Assembly (NCBI RefSeq): GCF_001510645.1
Contig: NZ_LMVB01000006.1
Coordinates: 1 to 64,000 of the forward strand
Source of the DNA: Paenibacillus sp. FJAT-29882
GTDB lineage: Bacteria; Bacillota; Bacilli; Bacillales; DSM-1321
Direction of reading: 5' to 3'
Length of the DNA: 64,000 nucleotides
A program made the position numbers and the translations under genes. A model generated the notes under the pieces. It was given only the letters and a program-made list of their open reading frames with translations. It searched no databases and had not been told where the DNA came from. Below, piece after piece: positions 46,328 to 55,189 of the stretch. Position 1 is the first letter of the stretch, and each line of letters opens with the position of its first letter.

Positions 46328-47707
46328 TTAATTTCCCACTATTTTTTTTTGATCCACATGATCCCCCTTCGGTTTCCGCATCTTATAGATCGTAATCAGC
46401 AAAATAAACCAAACAGGAGTTATGAACAAAGCAACTCGAGTATCTTCCGCAAGTGCAAGTACGACAAGAACGAACGCTAGGAAAGTAAGGATCAAGTAAT
46501 TGGAAAATGGATATAGTGGCAATTTAAATTTGTTCACTTTCGCTAGATCTGGTCTTGTTTTGCGGTACTTCAAATGGCTGATGACAGTAATTCCCCAAAT
46601 AAAGATGAAACATACCGTAGAAATACTTGTAATCAGCGTAAATACGCCTTCTGGCATGACATAATTCAAAACAACGGCTATTAGAATGACAACAGTTGAA
46701 AAGAATAATGCATTGGAAGGTACTTTACGAGCAGTAAGTTTTGTAAATGGTATAGGTGCATTTTTATCATTGGCAAGGGAGTATACCATCCGGCTTGTAC
46801 TGAAAATAGCGCTGTTACATGCTGAAGCTGCGGATGTTAGGACGACAAAATTGACAATACCAGCAGCTGCTGCGATTCCAACTGCCACGAAGACTTGGAC
46901 AAATGGGCTTTCCATTGGATTGATGGCATTCCACGGATAAATACTCATGATGACAATAAGTGCGCCAAGGTAGAAAATGATAATCCGAATCGGGATATTA
47001 TTGATTGCTTGTGGGATCACCTTTTCTGGATTTTCTGTTTCACCTGCTGTAAGTCCTACAAGTTCAATGCCAACAAACGCAAACACGACCATCTGGAATG
47101 AAAGGATAAAGCCATTTATGCCATTTGGGAACATACCTCCGTGGCTCCATAGATTCGTGAAGCTGGATGCGCCTGAATTCGTGGAAAAGCCTTTAATAAT
47201 CATGAAAATACCGATCACAATGAGTGCTAAAATCGCGATGACTTTAATTAATGCGAACCAGAATTCCATTTCGCCAAAAAGCTTGACGGTTGCAAGGTTC
47301 ATCATGAGCAAAATGACAAGTGCAATTAATCCTGGCATCCACTGTGGTACATCAGGAAGCCAATATTGGGTATAGAGACCAACTGCTGTTAAGTCAGCCA
47401 TTGCGATCGAAATCCAGCAAAACCAGTAAGTCCAGCCGGTAATAAATGCGGCCATATTACCTAAATAGTCTTTTACAAAGTCAACAAAAGAGTCGTATTC
47501 CAAATTGGATAGGAGTAGTTCTCCAAGTGCGCGCATGATTAAAAAGCAAATGACGCCTGTAATCATGTAAGCAAATAAAATCGACGGCCCTGCTAAATGA
47601 ATCGATTTTCCTGCTCCAAGAAATAATCCCGTTCCGATCGCCCCGCCAATAGCAATTAGCTGCACGTGTCTGTTCTTTAGACCTCTCGCCAGTTTTTGTT
47701 CCTGCAT
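46328..47707 (-). CDS. cycA: CycA-like amino-acid permease (D-Ala/D-Ser/glycine type)
   Basis: 459 residues from ATG at 47707; a GTG four codons earlier is possible. It has about 12 membrane segments. The APC/CycA signature is RGLKNRHVQLIAIGGAIGTG then LFLGAGKSIHLAGPS, with FGEMEFWFALIKVIAI. Such carriers import D-alanine, D-serine, glycine and D-cycloserine. Located just before the glycine catabolic operon on the same strand, it fits as the glycine importer. A near-cre box is upstream. MITE copy 1 lies immediately after its stop. Confidence 0.88.
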   Translation of the reverse strand: MQEQKLARGLKNRHVQLIAIGGAIGTGLFLGAGKSIHLAGPSILFAYMITGVICFLIMRALGELLLSNLEYDSFVDFVKDYLGNMAAFITGWTYWFCWISIAMADLTAVGLYTQYWLPDVPQWMPGLIALVILLMMNLATVKLFGEMEFWFALIKVIAILALIVIGIFMIIKGFSTNSGASSFTNLWSHGGMFPNGINGFILSFQMVVFAFVGIELVGLTAGETENPEKVIPQAINNIPIRIIIFYLGALIVIMSIYPWNAINPMESPFVQVFVAVGIAAAAGIVNFVVLTSAASACNSAIFSTSRMVYSLANDKNAPIPFTKLTARKVPSNALFFSTVVILIAVVLNYVMPEGVFTLITSISTVCFIFIWGITVISHLKYRKTRPDLAKVNKFKLPLYPFSNYLILTFLAFVLVVLALAEDTRVALFITPVWFILLITIYKMRKPKGDHVDQKKIVGN

Positions 47708-47806
47708 ACAATTTCCCACTCTCTACTTTTTTAGGTTGTTTGCAATTTTAACATATTAATAGCTTAATAAAAGTTTACCATATTATCCGTCAATTCGACA
47801 CCAAAA

Positions 47807-47820
47807 AGAATACGCTTACA
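47807..47820. promoter_or_regulatory. Candidate cre site upstream of cycA
   Basis: On the minus strand TGTAAGCGTATTCT, one mismatch to the CcpA consensus at the final base, 100 bases before the start. Confidence 0.45.
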
Positions 47821-48022
47821 TTTAGAATATAGTGAATATTCTATAAAATTACCCAAAACAATTCCCTTCCTTAGAGTATTCGTTTAGGAACTTTGTTAAT
47901 AAATTGTAAAAAAATGTCGTAAGTTTGAATTTTCAAAAAAGAAAATATCTAACCATCTACATGGTATACTTTTCAAAAATAAAGACATGTTGCAAAAACA
48001 AAGATGAAATGAGTGGATTACT

Positions 48023-48226
48023 ATGTTAGTAGAAGACTTAATACATCGTTTTGAACTTGTAAAAAAGAGAAACCCATTACATGCCAATGAATTATTAGAC
48101 TATATTCAAAAAGGGTATATTGATGGGGAACTATCGATTGTTGAATACAAAAAACTTTTCTTTGAACTGGACAAACTGGAAGCAGAAAAGCCAATATCAT
48201 TCTTCATAAAAACAAGAGAACTTTGA
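48023..48226 (+). CDS. Small YppF-like protein
   Basis: 67 residues, no membrane segment, predicted helical and charged: LIHRFELVKKRNPLHANELL then DYIQKGYIDGELSIVEYKKL. It resembles the Bacillus YppF small-protein family by memory of its NELLDYI and IVEYRNLF-type motifs; function unknown. The ribosome site (GAGTGG) is weak. It is divergent from the cycA gene across 315 bases. Confidence 0.6.
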   Translation: MLVEDLIHRFELVKKRNPLHANELLDYIQKGYIDGELSIVEYKKLFFELDKLEAEKPISFFIKTREL

Positions 48227-48317
48227 AAAATCTACAGAATATTCACCACTCTAACAATATACTCTTTTACTTATTCTAGAATCTAATACACTTGATTAGT
48301 AAACAGGAACATCTATT

Positions 48318-48386
48318 ATGAAACGCATTAAACAATCTATAAAACAAGTTTTGTCTAATAGATTCATAGTTGTAAAAGATTATTAA
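48318..48386 (+). CDS. Candidate 22-residue basic peptide followed by a terminator
   Basis: ATG at 48318 with AGGA nine bases upstream opens a frame MKRIKQSIKQVLSNRFIVVK-DY. Its TAA is the base of a strong hairpin. The compact layout (ribosome site, short frame, terminator) suggests a real small gene, but no homologue is known to me. Confidence 0.35.
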   Translation: MKRIKQSIKQVLSNRFIVVKDY

Positions 48387-48422
48387 TAGCCTTTGCTCCC
48401 GTTGAGCAAGGGCTATTTTTTC
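48385..48422 (+). terminator. Rho-independent terminator
   Basis: Stem AATAGCCTTTGCTC / GAGCAAGGGCTATT (one G-U pair) with a five-base loop, followed by TTTTTC. A very similar stem (TAGCCTTTGCTC) occurs at 50910-50938. Confidence 0.85.
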
Positions 48423-48510
48423 AAATTTCCGCTATTTAAAATAGCATTATTCAAATTACGACCTTCTATATTGGATTCTAGTATTTTTTTGACCACTCCC
48501 ACAGCTAAAG

Positions 48511-48648
48511 GAAGGCACTGAAAAAGTAACTCCTTTTGAAAGTAGCGAAGATTTTCATCGATATACAGACAATAGAAGAAGTTAACAACCTATATATAGT
48601 AGGTCATTAGCTTCTTTTTCTCTTTAAAAGGACTTTTTCAGTGGCCTC
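48511..48648. mobile_element. 138-bp MITE, copy 2, inserted in the IS605-type end
   Basis: Same element as 46119-46256 with a few differences. It is flanked by the 9-base duplication CAGCTAAAG (48502-48510 and 48649-48657). The target is the loop of the terminal hairpin of the TnpB element, so this insertion came after the IS. Confidence 0.92.
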
Positions 48649-48780
48649 CAGCTAAAGCAGTGGGATTCTTTTTCGCAAACATTTCACTTACAAGCTCCCA
48701 AAGGAGGTCGCAGAGGCAAAACTTGGGCGAACAACTCTCGATAGAAAAACAGTCCATCGAAAGGGCAAGGTCTGTGCCTA

Positions 48781-50018
48781 CTACGCCGTCCGTTCGGCGA
48801 TACTTTTCTCTTTTTTTCGTTGATCTTTTGGATGTTTGGCTTTTTGTCTTTCTTCCCTGGACAAAAAACGCTTATTCCAAACTGGTTGCTTATATAAAAC
48901 CGAAAGAAGTGGTTTCATTTCCATGTGATAGTTCCTGCGCACAATATTTTGCGCTCCATTCACATCACGATGGATTTCTGTTTTATGAACAGAACATATG
49001 AAGTTTCTTCCTTTTGCTTGGTGTCGCCCCCCACAAAACGGACAATCTTGGGAGGTATAGCTTTCTTCTGTTTCTTCCATGCGGATCCCTTTTAATTGGG
49101 CTTTGTATTCTTTTCTATACCGGATACGTTTCCGATGACAAAGTTCGTTACTTTTTCTTCTTCTAAAAAAGAAATAACTTCTTTTGTTGTCTTATGTTCT
49201 AACTCTTCAAGCTGATTTTTTGTCTTTTGTCGAATTCGTACACTTGCCTGTCTATATTTTTCCCATTGACGAGAGCCCTTTTTACAACGAGACATTTTCT
49301 TACTTAAGTCAGCTACTACCTTTGCACGGAATTGAGAAATACTACGCATCGCTCGACCCGAAATTACTAATGCTTGATCCTCGGTCGCTACCGTTACGGA
49401 GTGAATTTCACCTAAATCTCCACCCGCCACTTTAAAAGCATACGATGAAGTGTCTTTTTCTGGTACAGATACCGAATAACAAAACCAGTAGGCTCCGTTT
49501 CTTCAAACGATCTCAGCGTAGTTACAGTTTTTTAAATCTTCTTTTGAAAGATTAGGAATGGTGACACATTTGTTTTTCTTAGGCACCTTTTCATTCCAAT
49601 TTTCCTTTTTCTTTTTGGTTAAGAGGTCTGACAATTGGAATCCATATTCCACTTTTTTAATTGTAATCGTTTCTGTTGAAACATCCATTGCCGCTTTTTT
49701 TAACGGAATGCAATAATAGTATTTTCTTCGCCACGGATATTTTGCCTTTTTATCTGTTTTTCTCAATTGTCGAATGGTTTCACGATTCGCCACATATTTA
49801 TCCGCAATGGCCTGAACAGTTTGAGAATGAAGATGATATGTTTGTTTCCGAATCGCTTGGATTTCCGTTTTACTTAACCACTTTTTAAAGCAAAAATAAT
49901 AAGAAGTTGCTTCTCTGACTATATCGTTCCAAACGGAAGCTGCTTCTCGCTGCATCACCCTTAACTCCGAATACAATTTTTTATCATAAGGTATTTTAAA
50001 TGAATGAGTCACAAACAT
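48781..50018 (-). pseudogene. tnpB: TnpB (IS605 OrfB) pseudogene
   Basis: Start ATG 50018 with AAAGGGGG. The first 171 codons (MFVTHSFKIPYDKKLYSELR) are normal. Then an in-frame TGA at 49503-49505 interrupts EIV-stop-RNGAYWFCYSV; the frame continues through the RuvC-type VAGGDLGEIHS to GNVSGIEKNTK, stops again at 49092, and resumes in another frame with EETEESYTSQDCPFCGG (zinc finger) and HRDVNGAQNIV (last RuvC Asp). Between these about 40-60 residues expected in TnpB are missing, so there is a nonsense mutation plus a deletion with frame change. Not functional as a nuclease. Confidence 0.88.
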
Positions 50019-50338
50019 GGTATTTTCCCCCTTTCCTATTATTTGAATAATTACATAATTTAAATATATCGAACATAAGTTCTTTTTTTTACAAGTGATA
50101 CGTTTATTTAAAGCACAAAAAAATCGAAACATTGACATGTCTAAAGACATGCCTGTTTCGACCTCACTACCATCCCACCTCTGAAGAAGTGGGCTTTATC
50201 ATTCGGAAAAGTCTGTAAAAATAGAGAACTAATTTTGGATAATAATACACAAGGTAGATTCTAGTGTTAAAATACCGATCCAAATCATACAATCTTCATA
50301 GTAATGTATTGGTTTGCATACATTGAGGAGTTGGAAAT

Positions 50339-50695
50339 ATGAATTTCAATATGAAAATTGCGAATCTTTTAGCTGAAAATATACATGGATTTATAGAATT
50401 TGTTTATAAAAACCAGGATAAGAAAAGCAGCCTTATTTTAAATATGGATAAAGTGTATCAACTAAGGCTTTTTGTTAAGGAATATAAGCTCCAAATACTT
50501 GCTGATGAACTTCAGAGAATCAATCAGTTTTGCTGGAATGAACAATATACTTATTTATTAGTCGAGAGATTTAGAAAAGGGATCGACGTTATTAATGAAT
50601 ATGTAGAAAGGAACTACGATGACTTATTTATTTTTACCGCTAGACTCCACACATTAAAGAGTCTCAGCTTCTTATTAAGAAAAGAGGAATCATGA
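50339..50695 (+). CDS. Unrecognised small helical protein
   Basis: 118 residues, GGAG-led ATG (eight-base spacing). No signal, no membrane helix; rich in Asn, Leu, Tyr and Lys with predicted long helices (VYQLRLFVKEYKLQILADEL, FTARLHTLKSLSFLLRK). I do not recognise it. It sits alone next to the dead TnpB element and is AT-rich, so it may be an accessory gene. Convergent with the nucleoside hydrolase gene. Confidence 0.55.
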   Translation: MNFNMKIANLLAENIHGFIEFVYKNQDKKSSLILNMDKVYQLRLFVKEYKLQILADELQRINQFCWNEQYTYLLVERFRKGIDVINEYVERNYDDLFIFTARLHTLKSLSFLLRKEES

Positions 50696-50909
50696 TAGGC
50701 CTTTTCTAACACTCTCTAGCTAATAGATCCCTATCTTTCAACAGAATCATTATTCAGAAATAGCTGAATGACCTTTGATGGATAAGGAAATCCTTTTATC
50801 TGTTCCCTCTGTTTGTCAGCACGATTGAAGCAGCCTAGCATAAAGCACATTTTGTAATATTCAAATCTATCTTTTTTAATATGATGAATATAAATATACG
50901 GATGGTTCG

Positions 50910-50938
50910 TAGCCTTTGCTCCCAGAGAGCAAAGGCTA
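50910..50938. terminator. Hairpin at the 3' end of the nucleoside operon
   Basis: 12-bp perfect stem TAGCCTTTGCTC / GAGCAAAGGCTA with a five-base loop, 8 bases past the nucleoside hydrolase stop. No long U-run. Related in sequence to 48385-48422. Confidence 0.6.
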
Positions 50939-50945
50939 GTAAGTT

Positions 50946-51875
50946 CTAGTATTTTTTAAGTGCCTCAATCATTAGCTGCCAAAAACCTTCTACATCAAGT
51001 TCTACTCCAAACTTCGCATTCACTTTTCTACCAGTCACCCCATGTAGATCAACCAACGTGGTTCCTGCGGTAAATTCGCCTTTCGTTTCCACGGTAATAT
51101 TGACCTTTTTCATCTTAAACAATTCTGGTGCTACACAATATGCGACAGTTAATACGTCGTGTACGGGTGCCCCATCAAAATCAAACATTTCTTTATATGT
51201 GGATGCAAAAAATACTAATAATTCACCAACAATTTTTGCTACATTGTTATCAATTTCATTCACTTGATCGATCACTTCTTTTGTTGCCAAGGCTTGATGT
51301 GTGATATCTAATCCCATCACAACGATCGGAATTCCACTATCAAATACTTTTTTTGCAGCTTCTGGATCCGCCCAAATATTAAATTCAGCCGTTGGCGTCC
51401 AGTTGCCAAATGTTCCTCCACCCATAAGAATAATTTCTTCGATATTGTCCTTAATTTCTGGTGCTTTTGATAAAGCTATAGCAATATTTGTCAATGGTCC
51501 TGTTGGTAGAATGGTCACGGGCTCTTTTGACTCTTTTAACAGTCTTATGATCGTATCAGCCCCATGCTCCTCACTCCAACTACGAGAAGGTTCGGGCAAT
51601 TCTGGACCGTCCAACCCTGAATCTCCATGAATACCAGGTGCGGTTTCTCGGATCCGAATCAATGGATCACTTGCCCCTTTTGATACCACAACATCCGTTA
51701 GTGAAACTAAATCACATATTTTTAAGGCATTCATCGTCGTTTTTTCAATTTCTGCATTTCCAGAAACGGTTGTAATCGCTAAAATTTCCAATTCCGATCT
51801 TGCAGCAGCTAAAATAATCGCAATGGCGTCATCATGTCCTGGATCACAATCCATAATAATTTTTCTTGTCGTCAT
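50946..51875 (-). CDS. Inosine-uridine-type nucleoside hydrolase
   Basis: 309 residues from ATG at 51875, with AGGAG nine bases upstream. The calcium site DxDxxxDD is seen as IIMDCDPGHDDAIA at the N-terminus. Later motifs are HGDSGLDGPELPEP, ILPTGPLTNIAIAL, EIILMGGGTFGNWTPTAEFN and the HDVLTVAY histidine. It hydrolyses nucleosides to base plus ribose, probably pyrimidine nucleosides given the RihA/RihB-like pattern. It is last in a minus-strand run with NupC, PsuG and PsuK, so it could process uridine/cytidine imported together with pseudouridine. Confidence 0.9.
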   Translation of the reverse strand: MTTRKIIMDCDPGHDDAIAIILAAARSELEILAITTVSGNAEIEKTTMNALKICDLVSLTDVVVSKGASDPLIRIRETAPGIHGDSGLDGPELPEPSRSWSEEHGADTIIRLLKESKEPVTILPTGPLTNIAIALSKAPEIKDNIEEIILMGGGTFGNWTPTAEFNIWADPEAAKKVFDSGIPIVVMGLDITHQALATKEVIDQVNEIDNNVAKIVGELLVFFASTYKEMFDFDGAPVHDVLTVAYCVAPELFKMKKVNITVETKGEFTAGTTLVDLHGVTGRKVNAKFGVELDVEGFWQLMIEALKKY

Positions 51876-51898
51876 AATCATTCACTCCTAATATAAAT

Positions 51899-53080
51899 TT
51901 ACATGACAATACCCATAATTGTTCCCGAAATGACAGATGCTAATGTCGCACCTAACAATAATTTCAATGAAAATTTTGCAACATGACTTCCTTGTTTTTC
52001 ACTAATTGATTTGATTGAACCTGCCACAATACCTATAGTTCCAAAGTTCGCAAAACTCACTAAATAAACGGATACAATAGCAATGGTTTTATCGGAAAGA
52101 TGGTTTGAAATTTCCCCAAAATTCAACATGGCAACAAATTCGTTCGTAATAAGTTTTGTCGCCATAATTCCACCTGCTTGTACAGTTTCTGCCCATGGAA
52201 TACCCATTAAGAAAGCGATTGGTGCAAAAATATACCCAATAACCGTTTGGAAAGAGACTTGAAATACGCCTACAAAAACCACATTAATCAATTCCATCAA
52301 GGAAATAAACCCCATTAGCATAGCCGCAACAATTATAACAATTTTAAATCCATCCATTACACTTTCACCAATCATTTGGAAGAACGGAAGTCTTTCTTTT
52401 TCTTCAATTTTAATTAAATCTTCATCCTCGTCTAAATCATACGGGTTAATAATATTAGCAACGATAAGTGCACTGAAGATATTCAATACAACAGCTGTTA
52501 CAACATACTTTGGCTCTAACATGGTCATATAAGACCCAACCATTGCCATACTTATTGCACTCATTGCTGACGTACAAATGGTATAAAGTCTTTTTGGTGA
52601 TAGAAGGGGAATTTGTTTGATAATGGTTAAGAACACTTCTGGTTGTCCAAGTGCAGCTGTAGATACAGCGAAATAGCTTTCTAGTTTACCCATTCCTGTT
52701 ATTTTACTTAAAATGAAACCGATATATTTGATGACGAATGGCAATACTTTTATATAATTTAGTATTCCTATTAAAACAGATATGAAAACAAGCGGTAATA
52801 ACACGGATAGGAAAAACGTAAATCCACCTTCATTCACCATATCACCAAATACAAATTGGATTCCCGAATTAGCAATTTTCATTAATTTTTCAAAAAAAAC
52901 GCCTACTTTAGTAATCGCAATTAAACCGATACTCGTATTCATCATGAAGTAAACTAAAATGATTTGCACAGCTAACATGATCAGAATACGTTTATATTTT
53001 ATTTGTTTTCTATCGTTACTTACTAAAAAGGCAACAACAAAAACAAGTAAAATTCCTGTTAATAAGAAAATAAAATTCAT
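51899..53080 (-). CDS. nupC: NupC-type concentrative nucleoside transporter
   Basis: 393 residues from ATG about 53080 with GAGGGGAG upstream; the longer frame to 53158 crosses a cre site and is not likely. CNT family: the N-terminal helices, GGFTFFLSVLLPLVFISVLI, the substrate segment GKLESYFAVSTAALGQPEVF, and the late SFANFGTIGIVAGS motif. Imports nucleosides with sodium or protons. 23 bases upstream of the nucleoside hydrolase gene. A perfect cre site lies just before it. Confidence 0.92.
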   Translation of the reverse strand: MNFIFLLTGILLVFVVAFLVSNDRKQIKYKRILIMLAVQIILVYFMMNTSIGLIAITKVGVFFEKLMKIANSGIQFVFGDMVNEGGFTFFLSVLLPLVFISVLIGILNYIKVLPFVIKYIGFILSKITGMGKLESYFAVSTAALGQPEVFLTIIKQIPLLSPKRLYTICTSAMSAISMAMVGSYMTMLEPKYVVTAVVLNIFSALIVANIINPYDLDEDEDLIKIEEKERLPFFQMIGESVMDGFKIVIIVAAMLMGFISLMELINVVFVGVFQVSFQTVIGYIFAPIAFLMGIPWAETVQAGGIMATKLITNEFVAMLNFGEISNHLSDKTIAIVSVYLVSFANFGTIGIVAGSIKSISEKQGSHVAKFSLKLLLGATLASVISGTIMGIVM

Positions 53081-53099
53081 ATTCAGGCTCCCCTCTAAA

Positions 53100-53113
53100 T
53101 GGAAACGTTTACA
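53100..53113. promoter_or_regulatory. cre site before nupC
   Basis: TGGAAACGTTTACA matches the CcpA consensus at all positions and sits about 20 bases before the nupC start, between psuG and nupC. CcpA here could act as a roadblock or control an internal promoter. Confidence 0.7.
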
Positions 53114-53209
53114 ATTATTTTCAAAAAAACAACTTCTATAAAGTCTAGTTGTTAACATTAATCGAAGACAGCTACCTTTATAGAAGTTGAGTTTATGCTA
53201 ATGACGAAC

Positions 53210-54139
53210 TTAGTTTAATACTAATGTAGTTTTGTTGTTGAAACTAACTGCTATTTCGGCTCCTACTTTAGCATTATGTTTGACTAATTCGATATTGGCA
53301 TCAAGACTTTTACCGCCTGTTAATTCTTTAATTTTTCCTAGCAAGAATGGTGTACTATCTTTACCAATAATATGATTTTCTTCTGCTTGTTTAATTGCTT
53401 GATTGATAATGCCATTGATATACTCTTCATCCATCGCAAACTCTTCAGGAATCGGATTCGCAATTACTGCTCCACCAGTAAGGTTTAATTCCCATTTCGC
53501 TTTTAATGTTTCAGCAATCACGTCGATTGAATCCGTAGAGAAGTTTAATTGATATTCACTATTTCTAGTGTAGAATGCTGGCAGGCACTCTGTTTCATAG
53601 CCAATGACAGGTACCCCTTTTGTTTCAAGGTATTCTAGTGTAAGCGATAAATCTAGTATTGATTTAGCACCTGCACAAATTACAGCTACATCCGTTTGAG
53701 CTAATTCTTCAAGGTCAGCTGAGATATCCATCGTCGTTTCTGCCCCTTTATGAACCCCGCCAATACCACCTGTTACAAAGATTTTGATGTCTGCTAAGTC
53801 CGCACAAATCATCGTTGTCGCAACAGTCGTTGCTCCTAATTTCTTAGTAGCAATAATTTGAGCTAAATCACGTCTTGATACTTTCGCAACATCTGAACTT
53901 TTACCAAATAACTCTAATTCATCATCCGTTAACCCAATTTTAATTTTCCCATCAATGATCGCAATTGTTGCTGGAACAGCCCCGTTATCTCGAACAATTT
54001 GTTCCACTTCACGAGCCATTTTTACGTTTTGAGGATAAGGCATACCATGAGAAATAATCGTAGATTCTAAAGCAACGATTGCTTTTCCTTCTTCTTTTGC
54101 TTGTTGTACCTCTTGTGATAATTCAATATACTTTTTCAT
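53210..54139 (-). CDS. psuG: Pseudouridine-5'-phosphate glycosidase
   Basis: 309 residues, GGAGG-led ATG. PsuG/YeiN family: [18 protein letters not shown] (N-terminal Glu and His), [50 protein letters not shown] and [15 protein letters not shown]. It splits the C-C glycosidic bond of pseudouridine 5'-phosphate into uracil and ribose 5-phosphate, Mn-dependent. Its start overlaps the psuK stop by 17 bases. The ribose 5-phosphate formed could also feed the ribulose 5-phosphate needed by HxlA. Confidence 0.95.
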   Translation of the reverse strand: MKKYIELSQEVQQAKEEGKAIVALESTIISHGMPYPQNVKMAREVEQIVRDNGAVPATIAIIDGKIKIGLTDDELELFGKSSDVAKVSRRDLAQIIATKKLGATTVATTMICADLADIKIFVTGGIGGVHKGAETTMDISADLEELAQTDVAVICAGAKSILDLSLTLEYLETKGVPVIGYETECLPAFYTRNSEYQLNFSTDSIDVIAETLKAKWELNLTGGAVIANPIPEEFAMDEEYINGIINQAIKQAEENHIIGKDSTPFLLGKIKELTGGKSLDANIELVKHNAKVGAEIAVSFNNKTTLVLN

Positions 54140-55097
54140 TTAAAAATTCCTCCATATCCAATTTAAATTGTGTTTGTGACAATTCTTGTCTAACTGTATA
54201 TTTTGACATAATTGTTTTATGTGCATTAACCAGACCCGAATTAATAACGCAATCCAATTCTTTCTTTTGTAACCAGGAATAAATCACCCCTGAACAAAAT
54301 GAATCTCCTGCACCAGTAACATCAATAACCATAGGGGTTTCGATAGCTGGGTAGTAATGAAGCTCACCATTTTCAACCCCTGCCATGACACCTTGTGATC
54401 CGTTCGTTACAATCACATTTTTTACCCCTAATTCTAACCAACTCATTATCGAGTTTTCCCAATCTTTCTTATCGTTGATTTTGATATTCATATACGTTTC
54501 TGTTTCATCTTTATTTACGATGAGCCAACTCACTGCACTCAAAGTTTTTGGAAGCCTATTCATTTTTGGCGATGAAACAGGGATAATAACTAATGGAATA
54601 CTATGTATTGATGTGAAGTCACATAGAAATTCAATGGTTTCCCCAGAACAATTTAAATCCACTAGAATACATTTAGCTTTGATAAGAATATCGGTGTTTT
54701 TCATAAGCAGCTCAGGTGTAATATGATCAAAAATATCCATATCTGCTAAGGCGATCGATAAATCGCCATGCTCATCTAAAACGGCTGTATAGGAACCTGT
54801 CGAAGAATTTTCAAACTTCGTGACATGATTTAAATTCATAAACGGTGAGGATGATTTGTAAATATCCGACCAATCTGGATCATCCCCTCTTACTGAAAAC
54901 AAAACAACTTCTTCGCCTAACCGCCCTAAATTTTCAGCAATATTTCTTGCTACCCCACCAACTGCCCTTGAGGATTTTACTGGATTAGACGTTTGGTAAA
55001 CCCTTTCATTTTTGATGTATAACTTTTTATCAACATTTGCTCCCCCTATACAGATAATGGGGAATTTTTGTTTTTCCTCGTGAAAAGCATTCGTCAA
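54123..55097 (-). CDS. psuK: Pseudouridine kinase (PfkB family)
   Basis: About 324 residues. The likely start is TTG at 55097 (GGGAGG eight bases upstream), since the GTG at 55106 lies inside that site. PfkB motifs: [14 protein letters not shown] (GGxNxD N-terminal motif), [18 protein letters not shown], and the intact catalytic [15 protein letters not shown] (about residue 255). It phosphorylates pseudouridine to the 5'-phosphate for PsuG. The promoter region contains a palindrome and near-cre box. Contrast with the homologue at 56355-57455, whose catalytic loop is changed. Confidence 0.92.
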   Translation of the reverse strand: MTNAFHEEKQKFPIICIGGANVDKKLYIKNERVYQTSNPVKSSRAVGGVARNIAENLGRLGEEVVLFSVRGDDPDWSDIYKSSSPFMNLNHVTKFENSSTGSYTAVLDEHGDLSIALADMDIFDHITPELLMKNTDILIKAKCILVDLNCSGETIEFLCDFTSIHSIPLVIIPVSSPKMNRLPKTLSAVSWLIVNKDETETYMNIKINDKKDWENSIMSWLELGVKNVIVTNGSQGVMAGVENGELHYYPAIETPMVIDVTGAGDSFCSGVIYSWLQKKELDCVINSGLVNAHKTIMSKYTVRQELSQTQFKLDMEEFLNEKVY

Positions 55098-55137
55098 ACT
55101 CAACACCTCCCTTTGAAAACAATTGTTTAATCAATAA

Positions 55138-55162
55138 ACATATGTTTAGTATACGCTTACAA
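55138..55162. promoter_or_regulatory. Operator-like and near-cre region of the psuK operon
   Basis: ACATATGTTTAGTATACGC (55138-55156) resembles ACATTTGTTAGTAAATGC before the EamA gene (56186-56203) and ACATCTGTTAATATT before the HTH-PfkB gene (57478 on). It overlaps a near-consensus cre on the minus strand, TGTAAGCGTATACT (55149-55162). Confidence 0.45.
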
Positions 55163-55189
55163 ATTGAATTGTCAATGAATTTTTAAAAA

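Larger units (their letters stand above)
48490..50195 (-). mobile_element. Decayed IS200/IS605-type (tnpB-only) element
   Basis: Bounded by matching hairpins: CCCAC-(10)-GTGGG at 50174-50193, and CCCAC with GTGGG at 48498 and 48664 once the nested MITE and its duplication are removed. A further palindrome CATGTCTAAAGACATG (50136-50151) inside CGAAAC/GTTTCG lies near the 5' end. Contains a broken tnpB and no tnpA. The exact ends are not resolved. Confidence 0.75.

Noticed and set aside
48781..50150. Functional TnpB nuclease
   Set aside because: In-frame TGA, frame change and internal deletion break the gene; the terminal hairpin is also interrupted by a MITE.
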